A stretch of 33,441 nucleotides of DNA from positions 1 through 33,441 of the forward strand of contig CALENB010000451.1 of the NCBI GenBank assembly GCA_937910235.1, read 5' to 3'. This document shows, piece after piece, positions 7,703-14,610 of this stretch (position 1 is its first letter; each line of letters starts with the position of its first letter). A program made the position numbers and the translations under genes. Source of the stretch: an uncultured Myxococcales bacterium. Lineage in GTDB: Bacteria > Myxococcota_A > UBA9042. Under the pieces are notes generated by a model. The model had not been told where the DNA came from. It searched no databases and saw only the letters and a program-made list of their open reading frames with translations.

Positions 7703-10024
7703 AGATGCCTCGCGCGCCTCAGCCCGATCCCGGGCCTCCAGCACCAGCGGCGACACGGGCGTCGCGCTCGTCAACCAGAGCTGGTGGATCGCCCGCGTCG
7801 CGCCGACATGCAGCACGCGCCGCGCCGCGTCGGTGTTCGGATAACGCCCGGCGCTGACCTCCACCAAGATCACGTAGTCGAACTCCAGGCCCTTGACCTC
7901 GCTCACCTCGGTGACCTCGACGCCCGGCGCGAAGGCGAACTTCTGCTCGGTCACCTGGCGCAGGCGCGGCACGTCACCACGCTCCAAACCCCGGAAATAC
8001 AGGTCGCTGAGCTGGCGAGAGGGGGTGAGCACCGCCACCGACGCGTTGGGCTCGCTGTCCGCCAGCGCGTTGAGCGCATCGGCCAGAAAGACGACGCAGG
8101 CGCCGTGATCGGTGAAGGGGAACAGCTCCACCTCTGGGCCAGCGCGCACCACCAGGGGCGGATCGTCCTCGCGCAGCGGGCCGAGCACGTCCATGGCGAA
8201 GTTCACGACCTGGCGGGTGCAGCGATACGACACCCGCAAGGTCTCCACCGCCGCGCCGTCGACGCCGAGATGGCGGAAAAAATCGCTCCAGGAGGTGAAC
8301 CCGGCGTCTTTCATCACGTGCTGCTGCGTGTCGCCGGCTAACGTGATGCTCTGGCGCTCATCGAGGCAGCCCAGCACCACACGCACGTCGACCGGCGAGA
8401 AGTCCTGCACCTCGTCGATGGCGACGTGCAGCAGGCGCAGCGGGCGCTTGTGCTTGCCGACGAGCGGGCCGACGCGCAGCTGCCACGCGTAGAGCAGCAA
8501 GCTGTTGTCCTCTTCGTCGAGCATGGAGGGTGGCCGCTTGCGGCGCTTGCCACCGCCCTGTTTAACGCGATCACTGCCGCCATGGTGGCCCCCATCGCCG
8601 TCGTCGCCGCCAGGGCCACGCCCCCACGCCTGTTGACCATAGACGTCCGCGTCGAGGCTATCGCCGCTCTGGCGGTCTTCTAGCCACACCAGCAGCTCGG
8701 CGTGTTGGGTGGTGCACCACGTCGTCGCACGCTCCAGCTCCTCTTCGCTGAAGGCGCCCGGCACCGTCGCCGCCACGGCCTCGGCGAGCAGCGTCGGGTT
8801 GGTGAGGGCGTTGGTCCAATCATCGATCGCCTGCGCACGCGTCGCCCGGCCGGGGGTACGCGCCACTTGCCACGCTAGCGCGCGCAGCACCGCCGGGTGG
8901 TTCTTCAGCGCGACGACGACGGCCGGGGTGTCGTGGCGATGGCCATGCGGCAGCTGTGGATAGTGCTGCTGCCGCTGAAAACCGGCCCATTCGCCGAACG
9001 TGCGGATGTTGACCTCGCTGACCCCGAGCGCCGGCAGCACGTGGCTGACGTAGTCGCGCAGCGCCCGCGAAAACACCAGAAACAGGGTGCGACCGCTGTT
9101 GATGCGGTGGTCGTTGTGGGCGAGCCAGGCGATGCGATGCAGCGCCACGGTGGTCTTGCCCGAGCCGGCCGAGCCGCGGATCACGACGAAGCCTTCGGGG
9201 CGGGTGATCAGGTCGAACTGGTCTGGATCGATGAGGCCGGCGATGTCGGGGAGGTGTTTGTCGCGGCGACTCTGCCGTCCGCGGCGGTCTTGGCCCAGCC
9301 GTCGGCCCGCCGCGCCCTCGGTGTGCCAGTGCAGCGCGCTGCCGGCGCCACCGGCGAGGCGTGGCGTCTCGATGGCGGTCTGGCGCCAGCCGTCGGCGAG
9401 CTGGCCCTCGTCGACATCGTCGTCGTCGGGCTGAGCGTCGTCGGGCTGAGCGTCGTCGCGATGACGTGCGGCGGGCGGCGTGCGCTGAAAGACGCCCTCC
9501 GGCGCGTAGATGGCCTCGAGCGCGCCGTCGCGAATCGCCACCGTGCGCCGCGTCAGCACCTCGCCTTCGACCAGCCGCCCACCGAGCTCTTCTTCGTAGG
9601 TGTCGCCCTGGCGGTACTGATAAAACAGCCGCGACACCGGGGCGTGGCGCCAGTCGATGATACGCATGCCACGCTCGATGCGGGTCGCTTTGCCGAGACA
9701 CAGATCGCGCGTCCGCAGGCCGCCGTCGACCTCTTCGCGGACGCGCAGGTGGCCAAAGTACGGACTCGCAGGATCGACCTGCGGCTTGCCGCGCGCGCTG
9801 CGCAGCTGCTCCAACAGCGACACTTGTGCGTGGTACTGCTCCTGCAGCGCGCCGAGATCGTCACCCTTGGCGGTGGCCAGCTCGCCGCGGATGCGCAGCA
9901 GCTCCTCCTCGAGCGGCGCGTCCGACGGGGTGATCCGGGTCTCGGGCACCGCGAGCTGCTTGGAGATCAGGGCAAAAAGCGCGCGCTCGTCGGCGACGAT
10001 GGGGTGCTGCGGGTCTTGTGGCAT
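7697..10024 (-). CDS. HelD-like UvrD-family helicase
   Basis: Superfamily 1 ATPase of 775 residues resembling the HelD/HelR group. Studied members bind RNA polymerase and remove it from DNA or from rifampicin; others are annotated as DNA helicase IV. The N-terminus (1-80) is likely coiled-coil. SPYFGHLRV and IIDWRHAPVSRLFYQY (about 87-138) are HelD-type signatures. Walker A is GSAGSGKTT (K290), Walker B is AIDEVQDFS (about 535-542), motif IV is SYRCTRQ (599-605), and VKGLEFD (710-716) and LHVGATRA (738-745) are motifs V and VI. Two low-complexity stretches are unusual: an acidic one (about 188-206, encoded partly by a 15-bp tandem repeat) and a Gly/His/Lys-rich one (about 468-500). No good Shine-Dalgarno precedes the ATG. 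The gene follows the VOC gene after 92 bases. Confidence 0.85.
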   Translation of the reverse strand: MPQDPQHPIVADERALFALISKQLAVPETRITPSDAPLEEELLRIRGELATAKGDDLGALQEQYHAQVSLLEQLRSARGKPQVDPASPYFGHLRVREEVDGGLRTRDLCLGKATRIERGMRIIDWRHAPVSRLFYQYRQGDTYEEELGGRLVEGEVLTRRTVAIRDGALEAIYAPEGVFQRTPPAARHRDDAQPDDAQPDDDDVDEGQLADGWRQTAIETPRLAGGAGSALHWHTEGAAGRRLGQDRRGRQSRRDKHLPDIAGLIDPDQFDLITRPEGFVVIRGSAGSGKTTVALHRIAWLAHNDHRINSGRTLFLVFSRALRDYVSHVLPALGVSEVNIRTFGEWAGFQRQQHYPQLPHGHRHDTPAVVVALKNHPAVLRALAWQVARTPGRATRAQAIDDWTNALTNPTLLAEAVAATVPGAFSEEELERATTWCTTQHAELLVWLEDRQSGDSLDADVYGQQAWGRGPGGDDGDGGHHGGSDRVKQGGGKRRKRPPSMLDEEDNSLLLYAWQLRVGPLVGKHKRPLRLLHVAIDEVQDFSPVDVRVVLGCLDERQSITLAGDTQQHVMKDAGFTSWSDFFRHLGVDGAAVETLRVSYRCTRQVVNFAMDVLGPLREDDPPLVVRAGPEVELFPFTDHGACVVFLADALNALADSEPNASVAVLTPSRQLSDLYFRGLERGDVPRLRQVTEQKFAFAPGVEVTEVSEVKGLEFDYVILVEVSAGRYPNTDAARRVLHVGATRAIHQLWLTSATPVSPLVLEARDRAEAREASC
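9426..9455. repeat. Two 15-bp tandem repeats in helicase gene
   Basis: TCGGGCTGAGCGTCG occurs twice head to tail and encodes the repeated Asp-Ala-Gln-Pro-Asp stretch of the acidic linker in the HelD-like protein. The repeat keeps the reading frame and looks like slippage growth. Confidence 0.7.
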
Positions 10025-10116
10025 AGGTGGGCTGCTCGGGCTGGGAAACTGCGGGCGAGGGACGTAGCAGACTCCGGGACTGAATCCAAGCCGAACGCCC
10101 CGTGGTCGGACCTGCC

Positions 10117-10515
10117 CTACGCGGGCGCGGACGATGCGGCCGGCGGTTGCCAGAGCTCGACGCGGTTGCCCTCGGGATCCATCACCCAGCCGAACTTGCC
10201 GAAGTCGCTGTCTTCAACCTTGTCGTCCACCTCGCAGCCGTTGGCGCGCAGCTGGGCCAGCATGGCGTCGAGGTCGCTGACGCGGAAGTTGACCATAAAG
10301 CCCTTGTTGCTGGGCTCAAAGTAGGTTGTGTCGCTCGCGAATGGGCTCCACACCGTGTGCGCGTCACCTGCGGGGTTGTTATCGCGCCACGAGAAGACGG
10401 CGCCGTGCCAGCTCGCGTCGACCGGTACGCCGAGGTTGTCGCGATACCAAGCGGCCAAGGCGACTTTGTCGGTCGCTTTGAAGAAGAACCCACCGATGCC
10501 CATGACCTTTTCCAT
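10117..10515 (-). CDS. VOC-fold (glyoxalase-like) protein
   Basis: Small protein of 132 residues with two beta-alpha-beta-beta-beta modules of the vicinal oxygen chelate superfamily: GIGGFFFKATDKVALAAWYRD at the start and DPEGNRVELW near the end. The superfamily includes glyoxalase I, dioxygenases and antibiotic-binding proteins, so the substrate cannot be read from sequence. E120 in NRVELW sits at the usual metal-ligand position. A frame extension to a TTG at 10527 is possible, but the ATG at 10515 has GGAGG five bases upstream and is preferred. It lies 43 bases after the merT/HMA fusion on the same strand and could be read through from the mer promoter. A role in metal resistance is not supported by sequence. 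Confidence 0.8.
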   Translation of the reverse strand: MEKVMGIGGFFFKATDKVALAAWYRDNLGVPVDASWHGAVFSWRDNNPAGDAHTVWSPFASDTTYFEPSNKGFMVNFRVSDLDAMLAQLRANGCEVDDKVEDSDFGKFGWVMDPEGNRVELWQPPAASSAPA

Positions 10516-10558
10516 CCTGTCCTCCAATGCCGGTCCACGCTTGGGACTGGCGTTGCGT

Positions 10559-11161
10559 TCACTGTCGTCGGAGCTGAAAACCGACGACCTCCCCGGCGTG
10601 GTTTACGGCGGCGTCGGACAACGTAACACCTAGTTCGATGGACACCACCGCCTGCTTTGCACCGTAATTTACCTTGGCCGACACCACGCCTGGGATCTTC
10701 GCCAACTCCGTCTCCAGCAGCCCCGTACAGCCCTTGCAGTGCATCCCAGCGACCGAGAAGCGCACCTCGACGGCACCGGGCGATTCGGGCACGGAGGCGG
10801 CCGGCGTCGGACCGACGATGGTGTGCATCCACAGCGGGAACGTGGCGAAGCCGAGGACCATCACGGTCGTCACCCACAAGATACCGCGGTTGAGCCGTTG
10901 GAGCGTGCGATTTGGAGCGGCGCAGACACCATCCGAGCACGACCGCTCGGGGCGGTAGACGAAGTAGAACGCCGTCGCTAGCAGCCCGCCGGTACCGATG
11001 AGCAGCGGCGTTCGGTAGGCCTCAAACGCCGCGGCGACGCCCCCGGCAGACACCCCGACGCCGACCAGCAGGAGCGGCAGCCAGCAGCACGCCGAGCTGA
11101 GCACGGCCGCCACAAACGCCCCCGCTGTGGCGATGCGTGGGTCTGCCGGGCGGGGCGTCAC
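10559..11161 (-). CDS. merT: MerT-HMA fusion mercury transporter
   Basis: Inner-membrane mercuric ion uptake protein of 200 residues in which MerT is fused to a MerP-like domain. The first helix carries the vicinal pair C25-C26 (SSACCWLP), the site that accepts Hg(II) in MerT. C75 and C80 in the loop after the second helix match the cytoplasmic pair of MerT. After a third helix (about 92-113), a heavy-metal-associated domain (about 130-198) has GMHCKGC with C142 and C145. The GTG start at 11161 overlaps the stop of the preceding gene in GTGA, indicating translational coupling. Such fusions are known as MerTP. The family normally delivers Hg(II) to the reductase MerA, which is absent from this window. 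Third gene of the merR operon. Confidence 0.88.
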   Translation of the reverse strand: MTPRPADPRIATAGAFVAAVLSSACCWLPLLLVGVGVSAGGVAAAFEAYRTPLLIGTGGLLATAFYFVYRPERSCSDGVCAAPNRTLQRLNRGILWVTTVMVLGFATFPLWMHTIVGPTPAASVPESPGAVEVRFSVAGMHCKGCTGLLETELAKIPGVVSAKVNYGAKQAVVSIELGVTLSDAAVNHAGEVVGFQLRRQ

Positions 11162-11469
11162 AGCCGTTCCCCGCGAAGTCGCGTCACGACGGCGGCCACG
11201 GATGGCACCCCCACCAGCCCGTCGGCCGTCAGGTAGACGCGGCAGCAATCATCTGAGCCGCCGCTGGCCTGGCCGGTCACATCCAGCTGATCGACGAGGA
11301 TGGTAGGCGAGCCATAGCCTTGTGCGTGCGGGGGCAGCGCATCGACGCCGATCTGCCACTCCTGCCATCGCTTGGGCCGCCCGATCTGACCGAGCGCATC
11401 GCGTAGGACGGCCCGGGCTGCGTCTACGTTGGGGCAGTCCGTCTCCCAGACCAATTCAAGCTGTTTCAT
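11158..11469 (-). CDS. Thioredoxin-fold protein of the mer operon
   Basis: Protein of 103 residues. It begins with a beta strand and TDCPNVDAAR (C12), has GSPTILVD at 53-60 (the cis-proline loop of thioredoxin folds), and ends with DDCCRVY (C75-C76) and GVPS. This pattern of CPN, GSPT, CRxY and GVP is recurrent in small thioredoxin-like proteins of mer and other metal or arsenic operons; their biochemical role is unclear to me. With C12 and the C75-C76 pair it could bind or relay Hg(II), which is inference. AAGGAG precedes the ATG at 11469. The gene start lies inside the 3' end of merR (14-base overlap), and its stop overlaps the start of merT, so the three genes are translationally coupled. 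Confidence 0.7.
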   Translation of the reverse strand: MKQLELVWETDCPNVDAARAVLRDALGQIGRPKRWQEWQIGVDALPPHAQGYGSPTILVDQLDVTGQASGGSDDCCRVYLTADGLVGVPSVAAVVTRLRGERL

Positions 11470-11872
11470 TGGGTTCTCCTTCCAGTGCATACAAGACGGG
11501 ACAGTCCGAGGTCGGCCGTTGATCGCCACAAGCGGCGACAAGCTCGGCGAGCACCGCGGCCAGTCGCTGTAGATCTGCGATCTTGGTTTCGACCTCGACG
11601 AGCTTGGCCTGCGTGGCCGCTCGCACCTGGCCACACGCCTGCCCCTGCTCGATCCGCAGCCCGAGCAGCTGTCGGATCTCCTTGAGCGTAAAACCTAGGC
11701 CCTTGGCGCGCTTGATGAACAACAGTCGCGCCACCGTCGACGGCGGGTACTGCCGATAGCCAGACGAGCGACGCGGCGGCTCGGGGATCAACCCCTCGCG
11801 CTCGTAGAACCGCACCGTTTCGACGCCGACAGCCGCGGCTTGGGCGACGCGACCGATGGTCATGGACTGCAT
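11456..11872 (-). CDS. merR: MerR mercury-responsive regulator
   Basis: Hg(II)-responsive transcription factor of 138 residues. The N-terminal winged helix-turn-helix (MTIGRVAQAAAVGVETVRFYEREGL) is typical of MerR. The three mercury ligands are at C80, C115 and C124, with spacings of 35 and 9 residues identical to those of C82, C117 and C126 in the Tn501 protein. The last lies in SDCPVL, also typical of true MerR. This separates it from the zinc, copper and cadmium sensors of the family. The ATG at 11872 is chosen because GGAGGT ends five bases upstream; a GTG one codon earlier is too close. MerR is the first gene of its own operon and lies directly behind its operator, so it should be autoregulated. 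Confidence 0.92.
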   Translation of the reverse strand: MQSMTIGRVAQAAAVGVETVRFYEREGLIPEPPRRSSGYRQYPPSTVARLLFIKRAKGLGFTLKEIRQLLGLRIEQGQACGQVRAATQAKLVEVETKIADLQRLAAVLAELVAACGDQRPTSDCPVLYALEGEPNETA

Positions 11873-11887
11873 CACGGACCTCCAGGC

Positions 11888-12337
11888 TTAAGTATGCACT
11901 CCGTAGTAGGGTACAGAGTCAAGCGGGGAGTTTGGAGGCGGGGTTGGTTCGGTGGTGGAAACCCCGATTCTCGGCCGCGTGGATCCGCTGAATCGGTACG
12001 CGGATGTGGCGGGGAAGGCCACTTGGGTCAGCCCGAGCGGCCGCAGGAACGCCTCATTGGCCTCTGACGGGGACTCGACCAGCGTCGCCATGCGCTTTGT
12101 CGCCTCGTCGCTCAGCCCGGTCGGATGCTTGGAGAACATCCACTCCAGCTGGGCGAGCGTGGGCGTCATCAGGTTAGTCTGGTCACCGGCGGAGGGTCCA
12201 ATAGCGACAAAGCGGCGCCCACGTCGGACTTCCATGACCGCCGTCAGGAACAATGACAGCGCCTCGTCGATGACTTGGCTCTTGCTCATTCCCAACAGCG
12301 TCGCCAGATCCTTCGACGCTATCCAAAACTGACCCAC
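11888..12337 (-). pseudogene. Disrupted ribbon-helix-helix-like ORF
   Basis: Open frame of 149 codons starting at a GTG. Residues about 8-33 (SKDLATLLGMSKSQVIDEALSLFL) resemble a ribbon-helix-helix or CopG-like DNA-binding segment as found in antitoxins, with a helical tail (LAQLEWMFSKHP, SDEATKRMATLV). Both ends look foreign. The first codons (VGQFWI) come from the GGGTCA-type repeat taken here as an insertion-sequence end, and the last 11 codons are the mer promoter and operator themselves. The native start therefore seems to be lost, and the native stop probably too. No Shine-Dalgarno is seen at the GTG. It is probably a gene remnant between two acquired pieces. The family assignment is weak. 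Confidence 0.4.
11891..11922 (-). promoter_or_regulatory. mer promoter and MerR operator
   Basis: On the minus strand, TTGACT (11917-11922) and CATACT (11891-11896) are separated by 20 bases, the overlong spacer of MerR-activated promoters. The spacer holds the dyad ACTCCGTA-N6-TACAGAGT (11898-11919 on the plus strand), seven of eight positions symmetrical and close to the known mer operator. Transcription would start near 11884, giving a very short leader with the merR ribosome binding site almost at its 5' end. MerR would bend and untwist the DNA on Hg(II) binding. Confidence 0.85.
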
Positions 12338-12642
12338 CCCTGCTCGTGAAAAATGACCCCCTGGCAGCGAGCCTCCTGAGCACCTGGTGCTGGTGCTTCA
12401 GCTGGCCCCGCAAGCGACGCTTTTGGAGAGCTTCGGAAATCGGTTGGAGACGGTGACCGATGATGTGCCATTTTCGAGTCGCCATAGCCGACCGCACACG
12501 GGTTGCCTGTGCGGTGCCAGCGCTGAGGGCATAGGCAGGTTGCGGGGCGGCGCAGCGGGAGCCACCTGGTTGCACCGTAGCGTCACCTCGGTTGGGCGCG
12601 GTGATGAAAGCCTACCTTCGTCCAAGTGAGCGTTGCACCACG
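12321..12642. mobile_element. Possible IS21-type end and non-coding remnant
   Basis: Two direct repeats 24 bases apart, AAAACTGACCCA (12325-12336) and AAAAATGACCCC (12349-12360), resemble the multiple GGGTCA-TTTT repeats at ends of IS21-family elements. No transposase gene is present. The following 280 bases have no convincing gene: only overlapping frames without family signals. They contain a hairpin CCGCACA-N9-TGTGCGG (12492-12514) and one arm of a longer inverted repeat (12575-12583 with 12640-12648). I read this as a decayed insertion boundary. The IS21 assignment is from memory of the repeat pattern and is tentative. Confidence 0.35.
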
Positions 12643-12648
12643 CTACGG
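12575..12648. repeat. Inverted repeat flanking exported-protein stop
   Basis: CCGTAGCGT (12575-12583) and ACGCTACGG (12640-12648) are perfect nine-base complements 56 bases apart. Both are next to a GTTGCACC copy (about 12569-12576 and 12632-12639). The right arm overlaps the TAG stop at 12643-12645. It may be a remnant of the insertion event or a long-range terminator; chance is possible. Confidence 0.35.
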
Positions 12649-13146
12649 CTGCGGCGTAGTTGGCCTTGTCGCGTGGACGCGTCTCGCCCTCAGACGGTTG
12701 AGCGCGAAGAGGTTCAGGGTCTTCGCCGCGTGCGCCTCACTGGCACGCGCGCGTTCCAAACAGGCCTGCTTCGCCGGGCCGCTCCTCGCCATGCCGCCGG
12801 AACACGTCTCGCCGGGGAGCAAGGTGATGGCGAGGCCGCGCTTGGTGGGGGCAAATAGGAACGACAGGGATACCGAGAACTGAAACTCCCGCGTCTTCGC
12901 GACTTCGTGCAGTTTGACCTTCGGGGCTTCGGCGAGCGGATGCGGTATCCACACCAAAGCGTAGCTCCGAAAGTCGAAGTAGCCGGGGACCTGATCGGCG
13001 GCCTTCTGTCCCAACTGGCGCACCACGGCCTTGCGCGACTGCAGTACGTGGACCGGAACTTTGGCGTGGTTTGACTCGGCCTCGACCTCGGTGGTGCCTG
13101 CGAGCAGCGACAGCCCCACGGCGGTCGCCAGCATCGTCATTCTCAT
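12643..13146 (-). CDS. Small exported protein, unknown
   Basis: Hypothetical protein of 167 residues. The ATG at 13146 has GGAGGT four bases upstream and gives a classic Sec signal peptide (MRMTMLATAVGLSLLAG), with likely cleavage near EVEA-ES. The mature protein is about 145 residues with no further membrane segment. A central region (VPGYFDFRSYALVWIPHPLAEAPKVKLHEV) and two Cys (about residues 115 and 128) might form one disulfide. The tail is rich in Arg/Ala and shows no motif. No family recognised. It lies upstream, on the same strand, of the scarred mer-boundary DNA and is 153 bases from the end of ychF, so it is probably transcribed alone. A shorter or altered C-terminus cannot be excluded because its stop lies in an inverted repeat. 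Confidence 0.6.
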   Translation of the reverse strand: MRMTMLATAVGLSLLAGTTEVEAESNHAKVPVHVLQSRKAVVRQLGQKAADQVPGYFDFRSYALVWIPHPLAEAPKVKLHEVAKTREFQFSVSLSFLFAPTKRGLAITLLPGETCSGGMARSGPAKQACLERARASEAHAAKTLNLFALNRLRARRVHATRPTTPQP

Positions 13147-13299
13147 GTCGACCTCCATGGCAGCGCAAAATGTCAACGTACCGCATTCAAGCCGCCCGGT
13201 CAGCGGCGCGAGAGCCGAGGCAAACGAGGTCGATTCGGGCCGGATTCTGGACTCGCCGCTCTGGGCTAGTGCTTGATGACAGGTCGTCAGGCAGCCTCT

Positions 13300-14391
13300 C
13301 TACACATTGAACCGAAACAAAACCACATCCCCTTCCCGCATCACATACCCCTTGCCTTCCAACCGCTTCTTCCCCGCCGCCGCCACCGCCGCCTCAGACT
13401 TGTACTCAAACAGATCATCGCAGCCGTAGATCTCCGCCTTGATAAAACCGCGCTCAAAGTCCGTGTGAATCACCCCAGCCGCCTGCGGCGCCGTCCAACC
13501 TTTCCCGATCGTCCAAGCCCGCGCCTCTTTCGGCCCAACTGTGAAGTACGTCTGCAGCCCCATCAGCTCAAACGCCGCGTGCGACATGCGATCCAGCCCC
13601 GACTCCGCCAGTCCGATGTCTTCCAAGAACGCGGTGCGCTCGGCCTCGTCGTCGATCTCAGCGATCTCCGCCTCCATCGCGCCCGACAGCACCACCATGT
13701 GCGCGCCCTCTCGCGCCGCCAGCTCGCGCACCGCCGTCACGTGGGCGTTGTCTTCGGTCGCGTCGTCGGTGTTGGCCACGTACAGCATCGGCTTGCGTGT
13801 CAGCAGGTGCAGCTGATCGGCGTATTTCTCAACGTCTTTGTCGACCTGCACCGTCCGCGCCGGTCGTCCGTCGTTCAAGGCCTCCAGCATCTGCTCGCAG
13901 AGATCGGCAAAGATCTTCGACTCCTTGTCCCCACCACGCGCCGCCCGCGTCTCTTTCTTGAGGCGCTTCTCCATCGACTCCATGTCGCAGATCAGCAGCT
14001 CGGTGTTGATGATCTCGGCGTCGCGCGTCGGATTGACGCCGCCCTCCACGTGCACCACGTTGTCATCGTCAAAACACCGCACCACATGGGCGATCGCGTC
14101 GGTCTCACGGATGTTGGCCAGGAACTGATTGCCCAGCCCCTCCCCCTTGCTCGCGCCCTTGACCAGGCCGGCGATGTCGACGAACTCAACGGTGTTGTAG
14201 ATGGTCTGCTTGCTGCCGATCGTCTGCGCTAGCCTGTCGAGCCGCGCGTCGCGCATGGGCACGATGCCAACGTTGGGCTCGATGGTGCAGAACGGGTAGT
14301 TAGCGCTCTGTGCGCCCGCGTTCGTGAGCGCGTTGAAGATGGTCGATTTGCCGACGTTGGGTAGGCCGACGATGCCGCAGCTGAGTGCCAT
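13300..14391 (-). CDS. ychF: YchF/OLA1-type GTP/ATP-binding protein
   Basis: Conserved P-loop protein of 363 residues, the standard length for YchF. The family belongs to the OBG GTPases but often prefers ATP, binds ribosomes and affects stress responses. G1 is GLPNVGKST (8-16), switch and G3 lie in VEFVDIAGL, and the characteristic loop KGASKGEGLGNQFL follows. The C-terminal TGS domain includes LQTYFTVGPKEARAW and ends with GDVVLFRFNV as usual. The ATG at 14391 gives the expected MALSCGIVGLPNVGKS N-terminus. A longer frame upstream runs through the rnhB region on the other strand and is not real. The upstream 220-base divergent gap to rnhB holds a tandem 11-bp repeat and a stem-loop repeat. 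Confidence 0.97.
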   Translation of the reverse strand: MALSCGIVGLPNVGKSTIFNALTNAGAQSANYPFCTIEPNVGIVPMRDARLDRLAQTIGSKQTIYNTVEFVDIAGLVKGASKGEGLGNQFLANIRETDAIAHVVRCFDDDNVVHVEGGVNPTRDAEIINTELLICDMESMEKRLKKETRAARGGDKESKIFADLCEQMLEALNDGRPARTVQVDKDVEKYADQLHLLTRKPMLYVANTDDATEDNAHVTAVRELAAREGAHMVVLSGAMEAEIAEIDDEAERTAFLEDIGLAESGLDRMSHAAFELMGLQTYFTVGPKEARAWTIGKGWTAPQAAGVIHTDFERGFIKAEIYGCDDLFEYKSEAAVAAAGKKRLEGKGYVMREGDVVLFRFNV

Positions 14392-14453
14392 GTTGGGTCT
14401 CCGGAGGGGGTGGGCCCCGGCAGGTAGCACGAGGGCTCTGCGTGAGCAAGGAT

Positions 14454-14508
14454 GGGGCCCAGTCGGGGCGGAGTCGGGGCCCAGTCGGGGCGGAGTCGGG
14501 GCGACTAG
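14454..14508. repeat. 11-bp tandem repeats upstream of ychF
   Basis: GGGGCCCAGTC and GGGGCGGAGTC alternate as four exact 11-bp units (14454-14497), so a 22-bp unit occurs twice, followed by a degenerate fifth unit to 14508. They lie in the divergent gap between ychF and rnhB, 63 bases before the ychF start. They could alter promoter spacing by slippage. Confidence 0.8.
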
Positions 14509-14521
14509 CAGGCCTATTTTG

Positions 14522-14546
14522 CGGCCTACCCGACGATTTCGGGCCG
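14522..14546 (-). repeat. Dispersed stem-loop repeat, copy 1
   Basis: Read on the minus strand it starts with CGGCCCGAAATCGTCGG and closes with GGCCG, forming a CGGCC/GGCCG stem around a 15-base loop. The first 17 bases are identical to those at 28334-28350, and similarity continues for about 31 bases with four differences. Both copies are intergenic. Confidence 0.5.
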
Positions 14547-14610
14547 CTGTAGCGTTGTACTGAAGGGGTGCCGGCGATTGCGCGGCGTCTGTTTGACCAA
14601 GGAGGTCGCC

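Noticed and set aside
8897-10324. 475-codon plus-strand open frame
   Set aside because: Antisense to the HelD-like helicase, whose motifs I-VI are all in place on the minus strand.
10559-12640. Complete mercury-resistance transposon
   Set aside because: No transposase, resolvase, merA or paired terminal repeats were found around the mer genes.
13171-13176. TTGACA (minus strand) as -35 box of the exported-protein gene
   Set aside because: A -10 at normal spacing would fall on the ribosome binding site, and no TATAAT-like hexamer is there.
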